Assembly: GCF_022698165.1 (NCBI RefSeq)
Contig: NZ_JALDAY010000012.1
Coordinates: 186,001 to 250,000 of the forward strand
DNA length: 64,000 nucleotides
Source: Streptomyces cylindrosporus
GTDB lineage: Bacteria > Actinomycetota > Actinomycetes > Streptomycetales > Streptomycetaceae
Direction of reading: 5' to 3'
Below, one piece after another: positions 57,672 to 64,000 of this stretch (its first letter is position 1; the number at the start of each line of letters is the position of its first letter). The translations under genes were made by a program, and so were the position numbers. The notes beneath the pieces are model-generated. The model did no database searches, was not told the origin of the DNA, and saw nothing but the letters and a program-made list of their open reading frames with translations.

Positions 57672-59476
57672 TTCCCCATCAGCTCGGAGATACGATCCGG
57701 CGACACCGGCCGCGAGTACAGCCACCCCTGGCCGGTGTCGCAGCCGATGCTGCGCAGCCGGGTGGCCTGCGCGGACGTCTCCACGCACTCCGCGGTGACG
57801 GTCAGCCCCAGCCGGTGGGCGAGCTGGATCATCGCCTCCACGACGACCTCGTCGGCCGGGTTCGGCGGCGCGGCCTCGTCGCTGCGGCCCTCGTACTGGA
57901 AGCCCCGTACGAAGGAGCCGTCCAGCTTCAGGACCGAGACCGGAAGGCGGCTCAGGTACGCCAGGTTCGAGTAGCCGGTGCCGAAGTCGTCGATCGCGAT
58001 GCGCACGCCCATCTCGCTGAGCGCCTGGAGGGCCTGGAGGGGGCGGCCCGCCGAGCCCATCACGGCCGACTCGGTCAGCTCCAACTGGAGGAGATGCGGC
58101 GCGAGTCCGGTCTCCGCGAGGGTCTGTGCGACGTCCGCCACCAGGTCCGAGTCCCAGACCTGACGGACCGCCACATTGACGCTCACGAACAGCGGCGGCT
58201 CGTCCGGGTGGTCCAGCTGCCAGCGGCGCGCCTGACGGCAGGCTGTGACCAGGATCCAGCGGCCGAGCGGCACGATCGAGCCGTCCTCCTCGGCCAGTCC
58301 GATGAACCGATTCGGCGTCAGGACGCCGAACTGGGGGTGGTTCCAGCGGATGAGCGCCTCGACGCCGTTGACCCGGCCGTCCTCCATGCCCACCAACGGC
58401 TGGTACTCCAGCACGAATTCACCGCGCTCGATGGCGGGGCGCAGGGTGGAGGCGAGGGCCTGGCGGGTCATGCGGTGGGCGTTGCGCTCCGGGTCGAAGA
58501 GCGTCCAGCGGTCCTTGCCGTCGGCCTTCGCCCAGTAGAGCGTCGTATCGGCCGCCTGCATCAGGGCGGTTGGCGTCGTGCCCGCCGCGTGCCGCTCGAC
58601 AACCCCGATCGACGCCGACACCGACAGCCGCTGCCCGGCGAGGTCGAACGGCGCCTGCACCGCCTTCAGTACGGACTCGGCGAGGTCGGCCAGCTGGTCC
58701 GTCCCCGTGGAGTCCTCGACCAGCAGCGCGAACTCGTCGCCGCCCAGTCTCGCCACCAGCGGCGCGCTCGCTCTGGCGTAACCGGCCTCGTCCGCGCACC
58801 GGGTGAGCCGCTCGGCGACGGCGGCGAGGAGCCGGTCGCCGACCCGGTGGCCGAGCGTGTCGTTGATCGCCTTGAAGCCGTCGAGGTCCAGGTAGCACAG
58901 CCCGATCCGCCCGGTCCCGCTCTCCTCGTACGAGCCGGCCTCCAGAGCGGCCGTCAGCCGCTCGAAGAACAGCGTGCGGTTGGGCAGCCGGGTCACCGGG
59001 TCGTGCATCTGCAAGTGCCGCAGCCGGCCCTGGAGTTCGCGCTGGGCGCTGATGTCGGTGACGGACAGCAGGATGCCGTCCTCCGGCCCGGGCAGGGGGG
59101 TGACGGTGACCTGCACCCAGACCGACTGGCCGTCGGGGTGCTTGAGCCGCCGGGTGCAGCGCAGGCGGGCCTCGCGGCCGCGCAGCACCTCGCGGTAGGC
59201 GTGCCAGGTGCGCGCGTCGGACGACAGGTCCACCAGGTCCGCGCCGATCCGCCCCACCAGCGCCGCGGCCGGGCTGCCGAGCAGCGCCCCGAAGCCGTCG
59301 TTGGCGGTCACGACCAGGCCCTCGCGGTCGACGACCGCCATGGCGAGGGGTGCGGCCGCGAAGACCGAGCGGTACGGCGGTGGTTCGGCACCGACGGCCG
59401 CATAGATGTCACTCTCTGTTACGGCGCCCCGGTCGAGGTCTGCCGCGGGCGCCGGCCCTTCGGACGTTCCGCTCAC
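57635..59476 (-). CDS. cdgA: PAS-GGDEF-EAL cyclic-di-GMP enzyme CdgA
   Basis: 613 residues from the GTG at 59476 (GGGAG upstream). PAS/PAC (about residues 30-150; FAAAPLAMAVVDREGL, LLSVTDISAQREL), GGDEF (165-325; LCYLDLDGFKAINDTLGH, ARLGGDEFALLVED) and EAL (345-595; NGVEALIRWNHPQFG, LTESAVMGS, IAIDDFGTGYSNLAYL, ECVETSAQ). Both catalytic motifs are intact. Domain order and the position near the csl locus match CdgA (SCO2817) of S. coelicolor, a BldD-controlled enzyme that affects antibiotics and development. Soluble; PAS ligand unknown. Confidence 0.9.
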   Translation of the reverse strand: MSGTSEGPAPAADLDRGAVTESDIYAAVGAEPPPYRSVFAAAPLAMAVVDREGLVVTANDGFGALLGSPAAALVGRIGADLVDLSSDARTWHAYREVLRGREARLRCTRRLKHPDGQSVWVQVTVTPLPGPEDGILLSVTDISAQRELQGRLRHLQMHDPVTRLPNRTLFFERLTAALEAGSYEESGTGRIGLCYLDLDGFKAINDTLGHRVGDRLLAAVAERLTRCADEAGYARASAPLVARLGGDEFALLVEDSTGTDQLADLAESVLKAVQAPFDLAGQRLSVSASIGVVERHAAGTTPTALMQAADTTLYWAKADGKDRWTLFDPERNAHRMTRQALASTLRPAIERGEFVLEYQPLVGMEDGRVNGVEALIRWNHPQFGVLTPNRFIGLAEEDGSIVPLGRWILVTACRQARRWQLDHPDEPPLFVSVNVAVRQVWDSDLVADVAQTLAETGLAPHLLQLELTESAVMGSAGRPLQALQALSEMGVRIAIDDFGTGYSNLAYLSRLPVSVLKLDGSFVRGFQYEGRSDEAAPPNPADEVVVEAMIQLAHRLGLTVTAECVETSAQATRLRSIGCDTGQGWLYSRPVSPDRISELMGNQPSETSAVGNP

Positions 59477-59789
59477 CGCTAGCTCCCGCAGTGCACTCGA
59501 TCGCTGTCCGTGCAGGAAAGTGTGCCGATCATAGAGGCAGACCCGAGGGCCTTCCAGCCACCATCCAGTGTCCCGGATGGAGCGGCACTTCTGACAGATC
59601 GTTTCTGCCCGCAGCTGGGCGGGTTCTTGGGCCCCCCGACCACTTGTGACGTTCCGTGAGCGATTCGGGGGTGTCGGGCCTGACGGCCTTTCGGGTGGCT
59701 CACTCTTCTGGGGCAGACAAACAGGGCGTAGTACGACAATCCAACACAGGCTGGGTGCGGTGTCCCGCGAACCGCTCCCGGAGGTCCCT
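59477..59789. promoter_or_regulatory. 313-bp divergent promoter region between cdgA and the protease gene
   Basis: No credible gene. An inverted pair GTGAGC ... GCTCAC (59657-59662 and 59697-59702) spans about 46 bp nearer the protease side. Each half is similar to BldD half-sites (GTGA/TCAC), but spacing and orientation do not match the usual close pair, so no regulator is assigned. Confidence 0.35.
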
Positions 59790-61067
59790 GTGCCGCGTCA
59801 GTTCCCCCTCAAAACCTTCAGGGGCTCCCGACTGCGCAGCACGGCCGCCGTGTGCACCACCCTGTCCGCACTCGCGGCGACCTCACTGATCACCGGCCCC
59901 TCGGTGGCCGAGCCCTTCTCCGCCGGCCCCTGCGCCCTCCGGCGCACCGAGGCCCACCACTCGGAGGGCCTCGACACCTGGAACGCCGCCTATCCGCGCC
60001 CGGCCCGCCGGCTGGACGCGGTGATGGTCTTCCTGTCCTTCCCGGACTCGGCGCCGCGCACCACCCCGGCCCAGCTGACCGCCGATCACTTCCCGGCCAC
60101 CAGCCGCTTCTTCGAGCGCGCCTCCTACGGCAGGTTCACCCTGCGCCCGCATCCGCTGAGGCACTGGATCCGGATGCCGAAGCCGTCCACCGCGTACGCC
60201 ATACAGCGCGACTGGCGGCCCGAGGACCGCGCCGCCTACCTGCGCGACGCGCTCGCCGCCGCCGATCCCGCGGTCGACTTCTCCCGCTACGACGTCGTGT
60301 ACTTCGTCGCCGACCCGGACGCGCCCGGCGTGGACTCGGACGCCACGAAGGTCGTCAACCTGGACACCCCGCTGCGGGCCGACGGCGCGGACGTGCGCCG
60401 GGTCGTCACGGTCTTCGAGAAGCACCCGCCGGACCGGCTGGTCCTCGCCCACGAGACCGGCCATGTCTTCGACCTGCCCGACCTCTACCACCGGCCGGTC
60501 GACGGCAAGGGCGACTGGGACACCTACGTCGGCGACTGGGACCTGATGGGCAGCCAGTTCGGACTCGCGCCGGACCTCTTCGGCTGGCACAAGTGGAAGC
60601 TGGGGTGGCTGGAACCGCGCCAGGTGGTGTGCGTACGGGACTCGGGCACCACCCGGCTGACGCTGGAGCCGCTCGGCGCGGGGCCCGGGCTGCCGGTGAC
60701 GGGCGCGGCCGGGGCGCCCGCCTTCGGGCTCGGCCACGGCACCAAGCTCGTGGTCGTGCGCACCGGTCCCGACAGCGTGCTCGCCTTCGAGGCGCGCGGC
60801 CCCGTCGGCAACGACGTGGCGACCTGCCGCTCCGGCATCCTCGTCTATCGCGTCCGCAGCGGCGCCCAGTCCGGCGACGGCCCCGTCCAGGTGATCGACG
60901 CCCACCCGCACACCGAGGCCTGCTGGGAGAACTCCGTCTACCCGCCCTTGGCCGACGCCCCGGTCGCCCTCGGCGAGAGCTTCACGGTGCCGGGCACGAA
61001 GGTACGGGTGGAGGCGGAGGGCCGGACGGCTTCGGGAGCGTGGACGGTGAAGATCACGGTGGGGTAG
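59790..61067 (+). CDS. Secreted M6-type zinc metalloprotease
   Basis: 425 residues from the GTG at 59790 (GGAGG upstream). Signal peptide (LRSTAAVCTTLSALAATSLITGPSVA). The catalytic zinc motif is in LVLAHETGHVFDLPDLY (HExxHxxxxxD), with GDWDLMGSQFG forming the Met-turn region, typical of M6/immune-inhibitor-A-like proteases. FPDSAPRTTPAQLTADHF and SYGRFTLRPHP are the N-terminal family markers. A C-terminal beta domain follows. It lacks the long propeptide of some InhA proteins. Secreted, probably degrading extracellular protein. The stop is 63 nt before a tRNA-Lys relic. Confidence 0.87.
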   Translation: MPRQFPLKTFRGSRLRSTAAVCTTLSALAATSLITGPSVAEPFSAGPCALRRTEAHHSEGLDTWNAAYPRPARRLDAVMVFLSFPDSAPRTTPAQLTADHFPATSRFFERASYGRFTLRPHPLRHWIRMPKPSTAYAIQRDWRPEDRAAYLRDALAAADPAVDFSRYDVVYFVADPDAPGVDSDATKVVNLDTPLRADGADVRRVVTVFEKHPPDRLVLAHETGHVFDLPDLYHRPVDGKGDWDTYVGDWDLMGSQFGLAPDLFGWHKWKLGWLEPRQVVCVRDSGTTRLTLEPLGAGPGLPVTGAAGAPAFGLGHGTKLVVVRTGPDSVLAFEARGPVGNDVATCRSGILVYRVRSGAQSGDGPVQVIDAHPHTEACWENSVYPPLADAPVALGESFTVPGTKVRVEAEGRTASGAWTVKITVG

Positions 61068-61129
61068 GCCGGCGGCCGACCGACGGCACGCAAAAGGCCC
61101 CCCGCTCTCACGGAGGGCCTCGCTGTCTG

Positions 61130-61165
61130 TGCGCCGCCAGGGACTCGAACCCCGGACCCGCTGAT
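61130..61165 (-). other. tRNA-Lys 3'-half relic, second copy
   Basis: The same 36 nt as at 46970-47005, cut at the same point (ATCAGC) and followed by the same boundary sequence GCTGCATCCATCTGGGG. The hairpin beside it (61091-61128) matches the terminator of tRNA copy A, not that of the intact tRNA at 61276. Confidence 0.85.
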
Positions 61166-61235
61166 GCTGCATCCATCTGGGGGGCTGTGTCCAATAGCGG
61201 CTCCGCCGCGGGCCCCAGACCCCCAGCAGAAAAAC
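61166..61235. repeat. Spacer between relic and intact tRNA, shared ends with locus B
   Basis: Its ends (GCTGCATCCATCTGGGG on the left; CCCCAGACCCCCAGCAGAAAA on the right) match the 48-bp spacer at 47006-47053. The middle differs and is longer here (contains CAATAGCGGCTCCGCCGC). Conserved ends with a variable centre suggest a repeated element. Confidence 0.7.
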
Positions 61236-61275
61236 GCCAAAGGGCCCCTCGCTTCCACGAGAGGCCCTTCACAGG

Positions 61276-61349
61276 TGCGCCGCCAGGGACTCGAACCCCG
61301 GACCCGCTGATTAAGAGTCAGCTGCTCTAACCAACTGAGCTAGCGGCGC
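61276..61349 (-). tRNA. tRNA-Lys (anticodon CUU), copy C
   Basis: 74 nt, mature sequence identical to copies A and B, CTT anticodon. The upstream bases TACGACGTCAGCAG are shared with copy A, with TAAGGT in place of TAGAGT as the putative -10. The primase-like gene upstream ends inside its 5' end. Hairpin GGGCCTCTCG/CGAGGGGCCC (61240-61268) is its terminator. Confidence 0.97.
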
Positions 61350-61912
61350 CTGCTGACGTCGTAGACCTTAGCATCCTGATCGGCGGACGACGAAATCGAT
61401 ATCCGTACGGCCGCGCGGGCCGCCCGCACGGCCGCCCACAGCAGGATTTCCGGGCCCGGGAGCCAGGGGTGGCGGGTGTCCGGCGCGACCAGCCAGCGGC
61501 AGTCGGCGGAGGTCGGCGCGGGGATGCCGAGCAGGGGCGGGACGGTCACCGCGTCGCCGTTGCCGTGGCACAGCAGCGGCGGGATCGCCCCGGTGCGGCC
61601 GAACTCCTCCCACCGCAGCAGCGAGGGCAGCCGCTGGGCCGTGCCGGGCGCGGCGAAGAGCAGCATCCGGCCCCGGAACACGGCGACGGGGCCGGACCCC
61701 GGGCCCTCGTCCCACAGGCGGTCGATCATCCGGCGCCCGAAGACCGCGGGCGCGTTGACGACGTCGAAGACGGCGCCGCAGGGCAGTACGACCGGGGCCT
61801 CGGGGCGCTCCTCCCAGAGGGAGAGCGTGCTGCGCGGATACGTTCCTGCGGAGGCGAGCCAGGAGGCTCCGTCCGGGGTGACACCGCTGATGTCGAAACG
61901 GTCGATGCTCAT
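61340..61912 (-). CDS. Small primase/polymerase (Prim-Pol N-terminal)-like protein
   Basis: 190 residues from the ATG at 61912. Resembles the N-terminal part of actinobacterial 'bifunctional DNA primase/polymerase' proteins: GASWLASAGTYPRSTLSLWEERPEAPVVLPCGAVFDVVN, FGRRMIDRLWDEGPGSGPVA, RWEEFGRTG and CRWLVAPDTRHPWLPGPEILLWAAVRAAR. I do not see a full set of metal-binding acidic residues, so catalysis is doubtful. The last codons (RRR-stop) lie in the tRNA-Lys 5' end: the stop TAG is formed by tRNA bases 8-10. The tRNA is therefore downstream in the same transcript direction. Confidence 0.65.
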   Translation of the reverse strand: MSIDRFDISGVTPDGASWLASAGTYPRSTLSLWEERPEAPVVLPCGAVFDVVNAPAVFGRRMIDRLWDEGPGSGPVAVFRGRMLLFAAPGTAQRLPSLLRWEEFGRTGAIPPLLCHGNGDAVTVPPLLGIPAPTSADCRWLVAPDTRHPWLPGPEILLWAAVRAARAAVRISISSSADQDAKVYDVSRRR

Positions 61913-62003
61913 GGCATCTACATCTACCGGGCGTGAACGTTCCGTTTCTGAGAGTTGCCGGTATTCGGGACAGAGGCGCGCGGGGAGGGGTATCTTGCCC
62001 ACC

Positions 62004-62015
62004 TGGCATATGCCA
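62004..62015. promoter_or_regulatory. 12-bp perfect palindrome upstream of the primase-like gene
   Basis: TGGCATATGCCA, 92 nt before the ATG at 61912 and 19 nt beyond the stop of the next gene. GGCATATGCC also occurs at 48163-48172 upstream of the IclR gene. May be an operator; the factor is unknown. Confidence 0.35.
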
Positions 62016-62033
62016 AACCGAAATGATGCGTGT

Positions 62034-62402
62034 TCACACCGGGTCGGCCGAGCCGTGACCGCCCTCCGCGCCGCTCAGCAGGTCGCGGCCGAACTCGACC
62101 ATTTTCTTGGCGTAGTCCTCGGTCCACTCGGCACGCTCGGCGATGTCCGCGGGCGTCAGCCGGTCGAAGCGGCGCGGGTCGGCGAGCTGTGCGGCGGCCA
62201 TCGCCTGGAACTCCACCGCCCGGTCGGCCGCGGCGCGGAAGGCGTGCGTGAGCTCCGTCGCGCGGGCCAGCAGGGCGCGGGGGTCGTCGATCGACTCCAG
62301 GTCGAAGAAGTGCTCGGGATCGGCCGCCACCTCCGCGGGCTCGAAGAGCAGGGGCGCGGGGCGCAGCCGCGGTTCGTTCCGACGCGGCGTCTGCTCCGCC
62401 AT
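62034..62402 (-). CDS. Conserved small helical protein, unknown function
   Basis: 122 residues from the ATG at 62402 (GAGGAGGAG upstream). No signal or TM. A Pro-rich start (PRRNEPRLRPAPLLFEPAEVAADPEHFFDLESI) is followed by helices (PRALLARATELTHAFRAAADRAVEFQAMAAAQLADPRRF, TPADIAERAEWTEDYAKKMVEFGRDLL). No family I can name. The strong ribosome site, codon use and lack of rivals make it a real gene. Confidence 0.75.
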   Translation of the reverse strand: MAEQTPRRNEPRLRPAPLLFEPAEVAADPEHFFDLESIDDPRALLARATELTHAFRAAADRAVEFQAMAAAQLADPRRFDRLTPADIAERAEWTEDYAKKMVEFGRDLLSGAEGGHGSADPV

Positions 62403-62571
62403 GTCTTCTCCTCCTCGTTCGTTCACGCTCGCGGGTCCGCGGGCCACCGTCCATTGTCCCGCGCCCACGCAAGAGGGCCGTGAGACCGGGGATTCCGGTC
62501 CCCGTGAGGCCCGGGATCCGGTCCCGGGACCGAGGTGACCCAGCTCCCGGGACCGCGGTGACCTCGTCCCC

Positions 62572-63951
62572 TCAAGGCGCCCAGCCGACCCGATGTTCCC
62601 CCAGCCGCGCCAACACCGCGTGATTCGCCTCCCAACCGTCCGGGAACTTCACGAGGGTCCCCAGCTGGACCGGTTCCGTGGACGGGTAGTCGTCCAGCAG
62701 GTCGGTCACGCCCGCTCGGCAGACCACGATGCAGGCGTGCCGGTGCCGGGAGGCCAGGACGCACAGGCGGCCCGTCTCCAGGTGGAACGCCGTGGCGTCG
62801 GGGCGGCCGGAGAGGGGGTGCAGGACGACCGTGACGTCGTACTCGCGGCCCTGGAGGCGGTTGGCGGTGTCGACGGTGACGTCCGTGACGCCGAGTTCCG
62901 CGAGGGCCGCGCGGACCGAGGACGCCTGGTCGCGGTGGGCCGTGCCGACGGCGATGCGGTCGGCGGTGAGCGGGGCGGGGTCGGCCGAGCGCTCCGACGT
63001 CGCCGCGCCGCCGCGGTCCAGCAGGCGTCGTACCACCGTCGCCACCGCTCGTACCGCCTCCGGGTCCGTCCGCGGGGTGTGCCGGGCGGGCAGCTCCAGC
63101 AGGCCCCAGCCGGACTCCGCGGCCTCGTCGATGACCCGGTCGGGCCCCGAGCCGTCCGAGGCGACGGCGAAGGAGAGCCGGCGGTCGTCGTGGCCCGTGC
63201 CGCTGCGGAAGGGCGTGTACGGGTAGAACGCGTCCGAGACCAGCGGCGCCGCCGACGCCGGCAGCCGCCAGGAGACCGGGAGACGGTGCTGCGGCAGCTC
63301 CGGGTTGTGCGCCAGGAGGGTGGTGATCGCGGAGGCCGAGGGGTCGTACGACAGTCCCGCCCACTGCTCGCTGCCGACGATCGCGAACGGGTCGAGCTGG
63401 CCCGGGTCGCCCACGAACAGCGCCCGCTCGAAGAGGCCGGCCACGGCCAGCAGCGAGTCCGAGCGCATCTGGTACGCCTCGTCGACGATCGCGTGCCGCC
63501 ACGGCTCGTCGACCTTCACGTGTGCCCACTTGGCGGCCGTGGAGATCACCACAGAGAGGCCGGTGAGGTCGGCCGCCTTGGCCGACTTGCGTACGTTCGG
63601 CAGGTCGTCCAGCGCCTTGTCGTACGGGTCGGCGTCACTGCTGTGCAGCCGGCCGACCGGCAGCTCCGGGCTCTTCTCGGCGAGCCGCAGCACGAGGTCG
63701 TCGACCTGGGCGTTCGTCTGCGCGACCACCATCAACGGGCGCCCCGCGTCGGCCAGTTCGAGCGCCGCCCGCACGACGAGCGTGGACTTGCCGGCGCCGG
63801 GCGGGGAGTCGACGACCACGCCGCGGTGGGTGCCGTGCAGGGTGTCGTGGAGGATGTCGGCGGTGGCTCGGGAGGCCTCGGCACCGGGGTCGAAGGCGGC
63901 GGGGCGGGAGGCGGCGGGAGGGGCGGCGCCGGGGCCGGAACTTGCGGTCAC
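62572..63951 (-). CDS. SF1 (Upf1/Dna2-like) helicase/ATPase
   Basis: 459 residues from a GTG at 63951 that overlaps the upstream gene's stop (GTGA). Walker A GVVVDSPPGAGKST, motif Ia VVAQTNAQVDDLVLRLA, Walker B HAIVDEAYQM (DEA), motif III LFVGDPGQLDPF, motif IV region LPVSWRLP, motif V TANRLQGREYDVTVV and motif VI VLASRHRHACIVV: a complete superfamily 1B-type helicase core without extra nuclease domains. Predicted to translocate on DNA or RNA; a nucleic-acid repair or recycling role is inferred. Confidence 0.87.
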   Translation of the reverse strand: MTASSGPGAAPPAASRPAAFDPGAEASRATADILHDTLHGTHRGVVVDSPPGAGKSTLVVRAALELADAGRPLMVVAQTNAQVDDLVLRLAEKSPELPVGRLHSSDADPYDKALDDLPNVRKSAKAADLTGLSVVISTAAKWAHVKVDEPWRHAIVDEAYQMRSDSLLAVAGLFERALFVGDPGQLDPFAIVGSEQWAGLSYDPSASAITTLLAHNPELPQHRLPVSWRLPASAAPLVSDAFYPYTPFRSGTGHDDRRLSFAVASDGSGPDRVIDEAAESGWGLLELPARHTPRTDPEAVRAVATVVRRLLDRGGAATSERSADPAPLTADRIAVGTAHRDQASSVRAALAELGVTDVTVDTANRLQGREYDVTVVLHPLSGRPDATAFHLETGRLCVLASRHRHACIVVCRAGVTDLLDDYPSTEPVQLGTLVKFPDGWEANHAVLARLGEHRVGWAP

Positions 63952-64000
63952 AGGACGTCCTCGGCGGTCACGGGGTCGGCGGACTCGGGCACGGCGGCGG
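63948..64000 (-). CDS. 3' end of the gene upstream of the SF1 helicase (partial)
   Basis: Only the last 16 codons are inside the window (AAVPESADPVTAEDVL then TGA). The stop overlaps the helicase GTG as GTGA, which supports that this is the reading frame in use and that the two genes form an operon. Too short to identify. Confidence 0.6.
   Translation of the reverse strand, partial: AAVPESADPVTAEDVL

Noticed and set aside
59657..59702. BldD-binding site upstream of cdgA
   Set aside because: cdgA is a known BldD target in S. coelicolor, but the GTGAGC/GCTCAC pair here is ~34 bp apart and nearer the protease gene, not the compact AGTGA-TCACC form.

Overview
The window is chromosomal DNA of a Streptomyces species. 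Support comes from very high G+C with GTG/ATG starts behind purine-rich ribosome-binding sites, HxlR/ROK/UTRA-type regulators, class E and class F sortases, F420-type LLM oxidoreductases, small secreted proteins, and two gene orders I recognise from streptomycetes: the cslA-glxA-cslZ tip-glycan locus with its LPMO, and a PAS-GGDEF-EAL protein matching CdgA. No rRNA, CRISPR array, prophage or intact transposase was seen.

Bases 1-12,010 form an accessory defence island. It starts with an XRE/DUF5753 regulator divergent from an anti-sigma-type ATPase, then an HNH nuclease. A complete type II restriction-modification system follows: a cytosine-C5 methyltransferase, a convergent Vsr nick endonuclease, and an NgoMIV-type restriction enzyme with its catalytic residues in place. 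Convergent to that enzyme is a minus-strand module of a GHKL/MORC-type ATPase, an SF2 helicase with an Mrr-like nuclease head (ATGA overlap) and a small winged-helix protein, preceded by a PIN-like nuclease. A short transposase-like remnant sits at the edge of the island.

Bases 12-28 kb are core or semi-core genes: a SEC-C protein, two MFS exporters (one carrying repeat expansions, one divergent from an HxlR repressor over duplicated operators), a secreted GH30 galactanase, a class E sortase and a distal LARTG substrate, two small secreted proteins, a YidC paralogue, an FAA hydrolase, an F420 LLM enzyme, and a ROK repressor divergent from a Gfo/Idh-HbpS operon across a 27-bp inverted repeat. 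Bases 27.6-31.4 kb hold a phosphonate-type operon (UTRA regulator, FAD oxidoreductase, phosphonatase-like hydrolase). Its transporter has collapsed to a chimera of the ATPase N-terminus and the substrate-binding protein.

Bases 31-34 kb hold a NagD-like phosphatase, a surface protein with a class F sortase, and a MITE-like element. Bases 35-45 kb are the csl locus: cslZ, glxA, cslA, a FadR-type regulator, an NlpC/P60 peptidoglycan-binding protein, an SPFH protein and the LPMO. Three complete tRNA-Lys(CUU) genes (41.2, 47.1 and 61.3 kb) and two tRNA-Lys 3'-half relics lie in the right half. One relic supplies the C-terminus of an acyl-CoA ligase.

Bases 47-57.7 kb hold an IclR regulator, an ehuBCDA-type ectoine/amino-acid importer, DUF3830, an amidase, a D-2-hydroxyacid dehydrogenase, a pair of maleate-isomerase/Asp-Glu-racemase-fold proteins and a flavin LLM monooxygenase. 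This looks like an uptake-and-catabolism locus for an amide- or ectoine-like solute. The window ends with cdgA, an M6-type secreted protease, a primase/polymerase-like protein, a small conserved protein and an SF1 helicase.
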